Below, piece by piece: positions 12,601-22,875 of a stretch of DNA of 64,000 bases; the stretch's first letter is position 1, and every line of letters starts with the position of its first letter. This DNA is from Amborella trichopoda (Eukaryota > Streptophyta > Magnoliopsida > Amborellales > Amborellaceae). Location of the stretch: positions 288,880 through 352,879 of the forward strand of contig NW_006499973.1 in NCBI RefSeq assembly GCF_000471905.2. The letters are read 5' to 3'. The notes beneath the pieces were generated by a model. That model saw nothing but the letters and a program-made list of their open reading frames with translations, ran no database searches and was not told the origin of the DNA. Both the position numbers and the translations under genes were made by a program.

Positions 12601-15600
12601 GTTCTTACGATGGCCTGAGAATCCATTTTCATCTCTAATTATAGAATTTTTTATTCCAAAAATAGTTCAAATCAAGTAGATCTACAAACTAATGAAAATG
12701 TTGAAAATGGACTGTCTAGATAATGTGTTGCAAGATGCACTACTTTTGGGACTTGAATTCTTCTTGTTTTATATTCATGCATCTCGACATCGAGATGATC
12801 GAATAGAGGGTTTTCCAACTTCAAAACAACCTTTTACAATGGATTTTTTAAGTGCACTTTAATTCTACATTTTAAGGTTGCATCCTTATATAAACTTTTT
12901 CGTTATATAAAACATGTAATGTATTCCATATGTATGTAAATGCTATAAATTAGTGTTTAAAAACCCAGAGCGGCTGGGCAGATCGATTGTTCAGGGAACT
13001 AGTTCGGATCAGTGGATCAACGATCCAAATAGGTGGATCGGCTGGATCGTGCAATTCTGGCCTTAAAAAATTTCTAAAATTTTTAAAATTCATTATGAAT
13101 ATTTTTTTGGGTTTTCAAAACCAAAATGGGAGTAGTGCATTATGGATTATCATGATTTTGTAGAAGTACGTGAATATTGAGAGACTAGTGTCTATTTGAA
13201 TGTCTGTTGACCCTCACACTTCATTTTCACAGTTAACATTGGAGCATACAATTAGGAATCGGGCTTGGGTCAAGATGGTAGAGGCTGGGTTTTCACAGCA
13301 CAACGTCCCTAGTTCCATTCTTGTGTAACCTTGTCAAAAAAAAAACAAACAAAAAAGAAAGAGACATTGGAGCATACAATCATCATGAATATGAGTACAT
13401 AATCCAAAAAGAGCATACAATTATGAAGATACAACCTAATATGAAAACGAAAGACAATATTCTTCCTCTTGATCACATTGTCTTCCACTCATTGATTTTT
13501 TGAGACGATTTGTAGAACCAATTCATGTACAAAATCTGGGATTTCAAACTCGTATCTGACTGACTAAATTCGATAACCCAAGGCTGGTGAACTGCCCTCC
13601 TAGCTCAAAATCCCCATGTTTGTGCATTCCTCATGCTTGCTCTCATGTATCCCTCATGCTCGCTCTCATGCTCCTGCTGCTGGGGCTCGAGCTCCGTGTA
13701 TCTTGGTTGGGACTGCACGGCCTCATAATGATTTTCTCTCTCATCTCTCTCCCAATCTCCATCCCCCTCTGCTTCAATAGGTAAAAGATAACTTACATCT
13801 ATGAATTGCTCAAATATTGGCTGATGACTCCTCCTTCCTCATCGACATCTTTTTCATCATCTTCATGCTCTCTTATATAGCATTGGCTCCTCCTCTTCCA
13901 CCACCCTTTGCTCAGGCTATATCTATGAAAAATATTGCATCTAGATCAATTGGGTTTTTATTCTCAATTTTCTTACTTATTTTCACTCTATGTGGTTCAA
14001 ATTATAATGAACATATACGAGCTTTTGAAGTTACCACTCCTACTTTTTCTTACACCCTATAACATTATTGATAAAGCACCTTGATTGCTATCTTCCTTAA
14101 ATGACGTGCGTCATAACCATGTATCTCCCACCATACAATTAAATAAATTGCCATGGGCCTTGTGAGAAAGGGCTAAAATATTTCATAATGTAAATGATGT
14201 GAAAGAACACATAATAGTTAATAGATGATATGAATCCATCGCATTGCGAGAAAACCTAGGAAGCCTTGTTGGGAATGAGCCTTCTGCATCAAAATTTAAA
14301 TAGAAAGCTGAGAAAAAATCATGTTTTAGTTCTTTAATTAGATGCCACAAATTTCTTCTTACTTCAAAGGTTAAGTTTTACCTCCGTCAGTGCCTGTATT
14401 TAGTTCCTATAGCTTCTCCCCATTCGTCCAATGAGGTATTTCACCCCTTTCATAACCTTGTTGGCAATGACAGATGTCTAGTAGAAATATTTGCGATAGA
14501 AGTAGAAACCGAGATAACCCTAAGATGGAGATATTATTTATCCTCACAATGATGAAATATTTAAATAATTAAATTCTTAAAAGTATAAATAAGCATTTAC
14601 CTGCATAGTGACTTGGTTTACCCAACTAGTCATTCCACCCTCTCTCAATGGTCTTTACCACTTTGTTTGCACTTCTCTAGAGGAGCCGCCTTCACTCATT
14701 TGATCCCTTCATAGAGGAGCCTCATGGCGACTTTCTTGTCAGCATTCAACAGCCTTAACAATGTCGCCAAAGGAGCTATGACTCCACAATGCTGACACAC
14801 TTAGGTCAAAACTTATTGTCAATGACTATGCCCTTCACTTTCATGCCCTCATGGGATCTTGAGAGGCGGTCTTTCACCCTCTCTTCAGAGGTAAAAACCC
14901 TCTTCAATATGGCTTGCGGCTATAGAATAGAATCTACGACCAAGTAGTTTGTCACGAAGCGGGTGATGGTAGACTTGATTAGGTCCTTCTTCTCAGTGTG
15001 ATGTCTCATCAATGGAAGGAGTTTGGCATGGTTATAAATGAATCTCAATCTCGCTTATCTCCTCTAACATGAGGTCTTTGCAGCGGGCAACACAGGGGGT
15101 CTGCACCAGATGCTTCCTTTTGAGCATTAACTTCAACCCTACAGTATCCCATACCCTTAGCATAATTGGTGATAATCTGGTCTACATGCTTCTCTACCAC
15201 CACAATTATTTGATCCATTAGTTCTGTCAAGAACTTCACTTATTTCCCTACCCCTGTAACCTCCTTGCTAGACAAGAAGGTTGTCCTATGTGCGAAATAA
15301 TCCACAAAATTTAGATAACCTTTCTGATTGGCTATATCCTCCAGCCGTCACTCATACCCATTCTTGCAACACCCCTTAAAGTCCCCAATGAATTTTCAAA
15401 CATTCTCTACCTCATCCAAGATTGGCTCATTGAGTTTGTATGCCGAAGGAGACTTCATCCTTAGACCCCTACCCTTTTGAATGGCAATGATCATTGGCCC
15501 GCAATATAGGCTGTTGGTTGCATTGAAGGGCATCCCTTCATCATAAAACCATTTTCGAGTAACTTTTCACTGCCCCTTGCACTTGTAATACAGCTACGGG

Positions 15601-18597
15601 CGATGTTCATCTATTGCCACCTAGTCTTGAAGAGGAATGGGTAGACATGACTTGGAGCCATGGGCCGAGTAGGTCTACTATGTGCACCTCGACTAGTCTC
15701 CATGGCACTAGCATTCCTGGATAAGCCAAGAGTAGTTTTTTCGACATGTGATGCATGGGAAGAGGTAGCCCCAGACGACCCTCTACCACAGGCCCCTCCA
15801 AACATGCCCATACTGGCTCTTCCATACATGCCGATGCTGTACCTCCATATCTACTATATATACCCATGTTGCTCTTCTTCCATGCTTGCTCTCATCACAA
15901 AGTCATGTTGAGGTGGAATCGCTCATCTGCTCCCATTCCATTGGATAGTATATAGAGGCTTGCAATCTTCTCATCCATCCTTTGTTTAGCAATCTTCTTA
16001 CCCTTTTTGGCCTTACGAAGAACGGCCATCTGCTTCATCACATTGCTATGAACATCAATACATGCGGCAACCTTACCCCTGATCACAGCCAAGTGTTGAC
16101 CACAGCGTGTTGATTAAACCTATTTATCGCACTATTGATCACCTGTAACAAAAGTTACATATAAATTTGTCCTTTTTATTTGGGTGTTTTTTGACCCCAT
16201 GTTGTCGTATAGGGTCGTCTTTAGGTTGAGATATAGTGAATAAATGGAAACCATACTATCAAAGGGACAAAAGACAAACCAAAATTGTTAGACGTGGTGA
16301 AGAATTTGAAAGAATATGAATATTTTGATATGAATACTCTATTAAGTGCACAAACAAAAATGTTATACTTTATTGGAATGATCTAAAAACTTGTTTACTA
16401 ACAGTCTAATTTTATATTATAAAAAAAGACTATTACAATTATTATTATTTGTTTAAATTTTATATATTCTGAGGTAATACATATAACAATTAAAATTACA
16501 AGATAATACTTTGTTTAAAAAAAAATTATACATTCTTTTGCAAGAAATACTGCAATTACAAAAAAATAAGTATTTAGAAATTTGTACTTTCAATTTTAAT
16601 AAATTGAGAATTACAATTTACAACATAGTGATTTTTAACATTATTTTTTAATAGATTTACAATTACAAAAAGCAATTATCAATATTTAAAATTCTATACA
16701 TTCTATTCTAATAAATATAACTACAATTTACATGATAGTGCTGTTTTAAAAAAATAAACATTTTATTGGAATAGAGACTGCAATTACAAAAATTAATTGT
16801 ATTATTTAATATTTTATACGTTCTATTTTAATAATTTTTATCCATTTTATTGTTACATTATTGAACAATTATAATACGCAATAAGTTTAAAAAGAAAAAC
16901 AATTATAATATTCAATATAACAATTTTTAAAAAATAATTATACACTCCATTATAATAATTGATAAACATAAAAATATTAAACTTTTTAAAGAAATTTTAT
17001 TTTATAGTAAAACAAAATAAAATATATAAAGTAAAGTAAAATCAATAAAGGTTAAAAAATTCAATAAAAAAATAATATAGACCCTGTAAATCAAAATCCC
17101 TAATAAAATTTCACACTAAAATATCAAAATAATTTTTTTTAAAAAATGTGAGCTTTTATTTAGTGAATAATTAAAATAAAGCCAAGAAAAATCATGATAT
17201 TATAAAACAAACGAAAGAAATTAATTTATTATCATTTATTCTTCCCAATGAGGGATCAAACAAAGCCCCTAAGAAAAGTTTAGCGAACTTTTAGCAACTT
17301 ATTTTTGTTTTTTTAAAAGTGCACTTTTTAGGAAACAGCGGAGATTTTTTGTTTTTGGGATAATAATTGATTTAGATCTATCATATTGGATCAATAATAT
17401 TGTCGAGAGAAAGTTAACATTTAAAAAAAAAAAAAAAAAATTGTTGAGAGATTAATGAAGCTTCATTTGAATCAAATTTGAACAAATTTGGTTCAAAATC
17501 GAAGAAGAAACCAATGATTTGGTGTATTTTCAAAATTACAATGAAACCATGATATAGATACCTGATGTAGAAGAAACCAGGCTCCTCCTAGATCCTAAAC
17601 TCCCTCATCAATTTGCAGAAAATATAGTATAAACTTTGATCTTTGGCGGGTTTCCAGAACACAACTGCAATTAAAACCAAATATTTTCTGGCCAGATCCA
17701 TATAAAATTGAGGTTTTATTAATTAAATTGAACATTTGATCTTGTAAAAGGTTCAGTTAGGATAATGTAGAACCAAATCTTAAAGAATTTAGCTTAAAAT
17801 TAAATGAGATTTTTGATCTTTGGCGAATTTCTCAAAACACAGCCAAAAAAAAAAAGTACTGTTTTTCTCACAAAAACAGTAATTTTAGCTACAAATGATC
17901 TTGGGAAACAATTTTAGTGAATTTTGCATTCGATCGAGGTTTTAGTATAGCCCAACGATCAATAGTTTCAAAGAACTATTGATTTGTAAAAGTTGAAAAA
18001 GATTAAAAAGTCTTAATTATTAGTGGATCAATTGATCCATGAATTCCATAATAGTGGATCCCCGATTATCTAATAGGAAACAATGATCCACAACAAGACT
18101 TGGCCGGTTCCTGATACCATTGGGGAACTGGACCATCTAGTAATGATTTCCTATCTTGATCGGGAGATCTCGAACCACAGATGGGCATCTTTTACAACCC
18201 TGGTAGACATATATTATATACAGGTGCCCTCCCCCCAACCGCGCCTACTGCTTTTTAATACCTTGTTTGAAACTTAGTGATTTTCCACAAATTCTTCCAA
18301 AGTAGTAACGTATCAACAAGCATATTATATGCGTATATCTATGATTCTATGGTTTGATGGGCTCTCTTTTCTGGTTAACAGTATCTCTTGGTTGCCAAGG
18401 GCGATGTATTGCTTGCTGTTGTTTGCAATTCCTTGCTGTTGGTATTACGTGGAACTAGAAACAACTTCAGATCCATATTTCTCTTACTTAATCGAAGATC
18501 ATCATTGGAGCCTGAGTCCAATGAAGCAGCAAATGAGATTTCTTCAAACAAGCTTTCGGCAAAAGAGAGTGTGATAAGGAAGTGGGGAACAGATTGA
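6401..18597 (+). CDS. Predicted plastid-targeted membrane protein, three exons, 244 aa
   Basis: The join 6401-6697, 8004-8225, 18382-18597 gives 244 codons before TGA. Both introns are phase 0 with GT-AG ends, so the frame is preserved throughout. Residues 1-99 are rich in Ser, Pro, Leu and Arg with few acidic residues, like a chloroplast transit peptide. Residues 100-130 form a charged segment (EQARRALESALGGKKSEF, then KWNKEIQKREE). Residues 131-151 are Gly/Trp/Phe rich. About residues 163-197 are hydrophobic and end in LRGTRNNF, as a membrane anchor would; the C-terminal 40 residues are polar. I recognise the EQARRALE...AKGDVLLAVV...LRGTRN pattern as a conserved plant protein of unknown function but cannot supply a symbol. 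Thylakoid or envelope location is inference. The second intron, about 10.2 kb, is the unusual part. Confidence 0.75.
6698..8003 (+). other. Intron 1 of the plastid-protein gene
   Basis: A 1,306-bp GT-AG intron of phase 0. It is T-rich, with a TTA/TTT-rich stretch at about 7656-7725, and ends ATTGATATCAG before GAG CAA GCT. I see no embedded element. Confidence 0.7.
8004..8225 (+). CDS. Exon 2 of the plastid-protein gene
   Basis: Seventy-four codons, from EQARRALESALGG to LTIAGIIIL. It carries the charged helix, the Gly-Trp-Phe repeat (SWFGGGGWFGG) and the start of the hydrophobic segment. The donor is TTG|GTACTC at 8226. If the donor is not used the frame stays open for another 37 codons to TGA at 8337-8339, adding a hydrophobic stretch and a Cys-rich tail (210 aa in all). 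Confidence 0.75.
8913..10700 (-). pseudogene. hAT-superfamily transposase relic 1 (DUF659 and dimerisation regions)
   Basis: Read on the minus strand, from high to low coordinates, one meets a DUF659-like block (KIPSYDDVRGSLL, then IMSDGW, about 10430-10160) and an RNase-H-fold block (MLRLMLEQTGKMSHVK and RAKEIT, about 9990-9890). TNGREVVRLAITSFVTNLL follows at about 9845-9780. The dimerisation motif CNACGCEKKWSVSS (about 9480-9440) and LEHKQLNNLVFAQYNLSL come next. It ends with an acidic tail (FTDEEDSGNEAEVDDGE) and stop at 8913-8915. Stops and shifts interrupt it. These are the hallmarks of plant hAT transposases. It lies antisense inside intron 2. Confidence 0.75.
10701..12493. other. Intron 2 interior without recognised gene
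   Basis: AT-rich sequence with no convincing coding frame. The nearest part to 10700 may still belong to the 5' end of hAT relic 1. A GATC/CGG-containing patch at about 12100-12230 resembles patches near 12980 and 18100. Confidence 0.4.
12494..12517. other. Perfect 24-bp palindrome at the left edge of a MITE
   Basis: CACACCCTTTAT is followed directly by its reverse complement ATAAAGGGTGTG. The right half is the first seven bases of the MITE (GGGTGTG) plus its target duplication; the left half mirrors it. CACACCC is also how a reversed copy of the family ends, so the palindrome may be two MITE ends meeting head to head. Confidence 0.8.
12511..12902 (+). mobile_element. MITE copy A, 392 bp, 9-bp target duplication
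   Basis: Terminal inverted repeats: the left end reads GGGTGTGGTTTGCATAAGG and the right end reads CCTTATATAAACTTTTTCG. TTATATAAA flanks both sides (12502-12510 and 12903-12911), a perfect 9-bp duplication. Each inverted repeat holds an AAGG-N6-CCTT dyad. An internal palindrome CATCTCGACATCGAGATG lies at about 12779-12796. No coding capacity. Confidence 0.85.
13253..13363 (+). mobile_element. tRNA-derived SINE with A-rich tail and 17-bp target duplication
   Basis: ACATTGGAGCATACAAT occurs at 13236-13252 and again, exactly, at 13364-13380. Between them is an approximately 80-bp body and an A-rich tail (from about 13336). The body has a tRNA-like A box (GGGTCAAGATGGTAGAGG) and a degraded B box (AGTTCCATTC, expected GTTCRANNC), spaced as in plant SINEs. 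The body is transcribed by RNA polymerase III in active families; this copy sits in intron 2 of the plastid-protein gene, sense strand. Confidence 0.85.
13800..16150 (-). pseudogene. hAT-superfamily transposase relic 2 (BED tail, DUF659, dimerisation)
   Basis: On the minus strand an acceptor-like TTGTTACAG near 16145 opens a post-BED-finger segment (INRFNQHA, then VAACIDVHSNVMKQM and KKIAKQRMDEKIASLY). A DUF659 block follows (GMPFNATNSLYCGPMI, SPSAYKLNEPILDEVENV, about 15560-15390). Then come QIITNYAKG, TPCVARCKDLMLEEI (about 15110-15060), IKSTITRFVTNYLVVDSIL (about 14985-14930), VMKGVKYLIGRMG (about 14470) and LVYVHYNL (about 14020). It ends with an acidic tail (DDEKDVDEEGG) and stop near 13800. 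Several frameshifts and stops break it. Antisense to the host gene. Confidence 0.75.
16151..18060. other. Very AT-rich intron sequence
   Basis: Long A/T runs with recurring ACAATTACAA and ATTTTATA words and no coding frame. I see no element ends. It may include the diverged 5' end of hAT relic 2. Confidence 0.4.
18382..18597 (+). CDS. Exon 3 of the plastid-protein gene
   Basis: It follows TTAACAG at 18381 and encodes 71 residues from YLLVAKGDVLLAVV to RKWGTD, then TGA at 18595-18597. In phase with exon 2 it completes a hydrophobic segment and the motif LLLVLRGTRNNF. The tail is Ser/Glu/Lys rich. The match of phase, hydrophobicity and remembered family pattern is the argument for joining it to exons 1 and 2 across 10 kb. 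Confidence 0.75.
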   Translation, partial: YLLVAKGDVLLAVVCNSLLLVLRGTRNNFRSIFLLLNRRSSLEPESNEAANEISSNKLSAKESVIRKWGTD

Positions 18598-18953
18598 TTT
18601 CTGCAGATGTGCGCTATGCTTTTCACGGATTGCCATCATAACCCTGTTTTGAGGTGGGAGCAATATCTTTGGAGGAAGCTATGGGTTTTTTGTTTCATAT
18701 GTGACAGTGGGAATTACAGGTATGTAAATCTTGGATGCTTAGAAATTTTCTTGATGCATATGCAGTTTTGTTACTTCACAAGAAGCTTGTAATATTGAGG
18801 TCTCTCTGTTTGTTTTGGGATTTTGGATATTCTTGAATCATTTGTTGTTTTTGTTCTCTCTCTATCTATCTCTCTTCTAAATTGTTATTATTTAACTTTT
18901 GGTTTTGGCAACTAAAGTACAATGAGTAGAAATGGATATAAAGAAAGACAGCT
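18598..18953 (+). other. Probable 3' untranslated region and downstream flank
   Basis: Sequence after the stop has no further open frame with host-gene character. ACAGGTATGTAAAT near 18716-18729 could be a donor of a further untranslated exon. A TCTCTCTATCTATCTCTCTT run lies near 18856-18876. Confidence 0.35.
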
Positions 18954-18962
18954 TTTTTTTAG

Positions 18963-19372
18963 GGGTGCTTTTTGTATAGAACCTAGGCTCTAAACAATTA
19001 AATTAGAGCCTACTTTCAAATAGTATCGAGAAATGTGGTTTCATTATTGAAAATCTTTGTGATTGCCTTAAAATATATTTTCATATTTATTTATAAAATT
19101 TAAAGTTTAACAAATAGTGTAGATCGATAGATTTATGAAAACTTGAAAATCTTGAAAATCGACGGTTCAAAATTGTGTTACAAAATACACTATTTCCAAT
19201 ACTTGAAATCCATTTTTTTTCTGATGTCCATGCATATTGATATTGAGATGAACAATTTGAAGATATTTGAGCATCAAAACAACCTCTTCTAGTGATAACC
19301 TCTTCTAGTGAAATTTTTGAGGTAGGCTCAAATTTGATTGTTTAGAGCCTGGGCTCTATATAAACTTTTCCC
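18963..19372 (+). mobile_element. MITE copy B, about 410 bp, near-perfect 9-bp target duplication
   Basis: Left end GTATAGAACCTAGGCTCTA and right end TAGAGCCTGGGCTCTATAT are inverted repeats of the second subfamily. Flanks are TTTTTTTAG and TTTTTTTGG (8 of 9 bases). A 20-base stretch (AACCTCTTCTAGTG) is duplicated internally near 19285. Confidence 0.8.
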
Positions 19373-19639
19373 TTTTTTTGGTGAGTGAAAAGTATGAGTG
19401 AAATCCTTATTTAGGAGCGAAAAAACACATAATGCAAAACTTAGAGAGCATTGTGGATTTCAAAAAAGTGATATTTCTCATGAAGGGACTTATGAGAAAG
19501 AAGTCTTGACGGTTATTGCTTTCTGTTAATTAACTTCTACATTCCGTTTATGTGTGCTTTGTTCTTCAAACTAAATTGGTTTGAAAAATGGCTGAGTTAT
19601 ATGTACAAGAGGCATAATAAATGAATGGTGATATCACAA

Positions 19640-20010
19640 GAAACGGGAAAATTTTACACATTTATACCCCATTTGGAGAAACTGATCAGCCACTTCATTT
19701 AGTTACCTATGCACCTGCTGAAATGGAATCTCCTACACACAAAATCTAGAATCTCCTCAATAATGTTTGCTATGTTCTTTGGGCAAGGGGTTCCTTTCAA
19801 GCACATTCAATCATATCAAGAGAGTCACCACCTATTTTCAGGGGTCCCTAAAGGACTCTTCGAATATTCTTGGTGCATATGATAATGTTTTTATCTCCGC
19901 ATAGGCAAGCTGCAAATCCTCCTCGACTCCCAGCTCAATCCTAATCTATCCTATGAATTTTGTAGGACCTGTATTTACATGGTGCTGCTATCATATGCAT
20001 TAATACCTCC
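19640..20010 (-). pseudogene. Possible LINE RNase H trace
   Basis: Minus-strand translation gives AGSRGGFAACLCGDKNIIIC followed by GDSLDMIECA and, in another frame, ANIIEEILDF. These resemble the RNase H region at the end of plant LINE polyproteins, where a Gly-rich strand is followed by an E-D-S motif. The frame is broken and similarity is by eye only, so this is a weak call. Confidence 0.25.
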
Positions 20011-21329
20011 TTATATTGACTGCTCCATACTTCCTGTTCCATTTCAAAGGGGCTGCACTGCCTAATTCAGTCGACATTTCTGCATTAATCCTGCGACTGG
20101 TTTAGTAGAATTCAGAGTATGACAATAAAGAGGTGTTGGAGAATATGAATGCAAACTCCTGCTATGTTGTGGAGCCTGAATGCAAAATATCTCCGCACAA
20201 AAGAGTTTGCACTTTTTATTCCTCTTTTGTACTGAATGTAGAAACTTGTTTCTTATATTTGTTCCATTGATGTCACAGTACCCTGTCGTAGATTATATGG
20301 TCTGTAGGCATCCATTCCAATTGTATATAAGATTATGTAGTAGACAATTAGTTTGGGTTGAAGAACAGATGCCATGAATAATACACTTTTGAAGCCCAAT
20401 TGCGAGTATTCCTCCTGATCTTTATATGGACTCTCTGTCAAGCAAGGCTTAGGGCTAAGGGGTGCTGGTCCTGTGAAATTAATGAGATGTTGACTTATGA
20501 TCGCATGAAAATCAGCGTATCTGAAACCTATGTATTCGCCAGAGAAGGTTTTAAGAACTAAATCTTTCATGCCATGTAAATATGTGTGAAAATTTTTGAA
20601 TGATTCTCTTTGATATAATGAATACCATAGATTATACTTGCACACATCGTGGTAAATGACCTTAAAATTATAGAAGTAACTGAAGGCACAGCGGCATTAA
20701 ATAATTACAAATCTTTCTACCGCTATGCATGAAGGGTAAAAGTGCAGAGTTGATTGACTTGTCATGTGCCAAACAAAGTCAGATCAGTGAGGCAGAGCCG
20801 AGTCTTTTGAGACAGCTGCCCAGATCAGTGTGATGAGGCTGAATCTTTCGAGATGCACTGAGTCTTGCAAAGCATTGAGATTCAGTGGAGAGTCCCATGT
20901 TAACTCACTGTTGTTTAAAACTCTTCTTATACACTATGTAAACGTACTGTATCTGTACATTGTAACTACTGTCACATGGGCTAACTACAACGAGTTAAAT
21001 TCTCAAAGTTCTGGTTACCTTCACTCCTCGTGAGAAGTTTAGAATGTTTATGACCTTGGTTTTATATATGGAACTTAGTCTGGATGATTCCCAAGCCCGT
21101 TGTTGTGATTCTCAAGCCATTATCTGTTAACTTTATAAAAGTTGGCCACTGTATGGGCACAAGGATAAAGAATGGAGAGTTTCAGAGGTAAGGGGAAAGG
21201 GGATGCAGGGCAATAGAAGAGTTACACAACCCTGATTTACATACTAAGCTGGATTGTGTGACTGAGAGTGAAGTTTCAATGCAAGTGACTTGTGTTGACT
21301 ATTCTCTGGGGGGATCAATAGCGCCAGCA
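20011..21329. other. Intergenic stretch without recognised gene
   Basis: A 130-codon minus-strand frame (20253-20645) has no motif I know. Near 20780-20840, AGATCAGTG and GAG(A/G)CTGA words recur. Nothing else is supported. Confidence 0.35.
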
Positions 21330-21431
21330 AGAAGAACCAAGGATCTAGGGTTGCAACTCTTTACTTTTTTTGTGTGTGTGAGAAGAACCAAGGTTCTAGG
21401 GTCGCAACTCTTATTTTTTTCTTTTCATGTG
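21330..21431. repeat. 51-bp tandem duplication
   Basis: AGAAGAACCAAGG followed by TCTAGGGT and GCAACTCTT begins at 21330 and again at 21381. The copies differ at a few bases and in the following T/GT run. Confidence 0.8.
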
Positions 21432-21822
21432 ATAACCCTTGAAAAAGGGTATAAGTATGGACGGTACGGAGGTGGAAACGGGGAGAGGATACTCATATAG
21501 GGTACCCGGATGTAAGGAGGTACAAGAGAACCATAGAGAATGTGATGATCACGAAAGTCGGCCAAGTAGTTTTTACTCAGTCGAGTTACTCGAGCTCTGG
21601 CCCTTGCAGAGCTCGAGTTGGGTGTCCAACTTGGGGATATTAAATTTTTTTAAAAAAATCCTGAAAAATAAGAAATTTATTTGGAATATTTTTTTATTCA
21701 TGTTTTCTATCATTTTGGTAAAGATGGGAAAGTGTTTTGGCTATAAATACTTATTTTTTATATTTTTTCCATTGTTTTGGATTATTTAGAAAATACCCCC
21801 AATCACAAGTTGATTTTTTAAA

Positions 21823-22212
21823 GACGGCGTTTGTATCGAGCCTAGGCTCTAAACAATCAAATTAGAGCCTACCTTCAAAACATGTCGAGATATATGGTTT
21901 CAATACTGAAAATATTTGTGATAGCCTTAAAATATATTTTTATCTTTATTTATAAAGTTTAAAGCTTAAAAAATAGTGGAGATTGACAGATCTATGAAAA
22001 CTTGAAAATATTGCAAATTGAAGGTCAAAAAGTGCGTTACAAAATATACTATTTCCAAAATTTGAAATCCATTTTCTTCTCTTGTCCATGCGTCTTGATG
22101 TCGAGATGATTAATTTGAGCATATTTGGGCATCAGAACAACCTCTTCTAATGAAATTTGATGTGGGATCTAATTTAATTGCTTAGAGCCTCGGCTCTATA
22201 TAAACTTTTCCC
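21823..22212 (+). mobile_element. MITE copy C, 390 bp, 9-bp target duplication
   Basis: TTTTTTAAA flanks both sides (21814-21822 and 22213-22221). The left inverted repeat includes the perfect palindrome GAGCCTAGGCTC; the right one has GAGCCTCGGCTC followed by TATATAAACTTTTCCC. Same subfamily as copies B and G. Confidence 0.88.
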
Positions 22213-22426
22213 TTTTTTAAAATCTATTATTTTTTTTTTTTACTACTTTTTTAATCCCATTTTGATGTGTTTTGCATAATTTGACTTTAAACATACATTT
22301 CCTTTTTTTTTTTTTTTGGATTTTTTATATTTTTTAACAGTTTTCTTGATGCTACAGTACTTGGCACTACTGGGGCCAAGATATTTAGACTCAGTTTGAG
22401 TAATGGGATCGGGCATGGGCTGAGTA

Positions 22427-22875
22427 CTTAGCCCGATTAGTGGGTATTACAACTACATATGAGCCCAATGGCCCAGATTCAATTTGGGCCATCCAGTGAT
22501 CATGATTACATTTCATATTTAATTTTTAATATTTTTCTATAAATCCAAATAACTTGAAATTTTGAGTGTGTGTTCTTTAAAAATAGGAGAATTTAATAAA
22601 ATTTCAAAAAAATAATTTGCAAAAAATATATAAACCAAAATAGCCCTGAAACTTTTTAGGGGTATTTTGGTCAATTTATATTTTATGAATTATTTTTTTA
22701 ATATTTTATTAGATGAGCCTTGATGAGAAGAATATCGTCTAAAATTTCATACGATTTAGATTTGTAAAAAATAATTAAAATTAAAATACGAAATGAGGTT
22801 GTGACCATCAGATTAGTTTAGATTGAATCTGGACCGTTGGACTCATATGTAGCGGTAGTTTAGTGGGCTTACACC
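22427..22875. mobile_element. Foldback element with long inverted arms
   Basis: The left arm (about 22427-22575: TACATATGAGCCCAATGG, CCAGATTCAAT, then CATTTCATAT) is inverted on the right (about 22730-22875: ATTGAATCTGG, CCGTTGGACTCATATGTA). Arms of roughly 150 bp enclose an AT-rich centre with AGGGGTATTTTGGTC. Related copies lie around 24.9-26.4 kb and 44.7-45.1 kb. Confidence 0.7.

Larger units (their letters stand above)
8226..18381 (+). other. Intron 2 of the plastid-protein gene, about 10.2 kb
   Basis: The intron starts GTACTC and ends CTTTTCTGGTTAACAG, a good acceptor with a pyrimidine tract. It holds two minus-strand hAT transposase relics (8913-10700 and 13800-16150), a MITE (12511-12902) and a SINE (13253-13363). 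Between these the sequence is AT-rich: 10700-12490, 12910-13230 and 16150-18060 show no coding signal. GATC-rich segments near 12100-12230, 12980-13060 and 18020-18160 look alike and may be ends of one more repeat family. Confidence 0.65.

Noticed and set aside
20253..20645. 130-codon minus-strand frame
   Set aside because: No recognisable motif, no splice or promoter context; length alone is weak evidence in this sequence.
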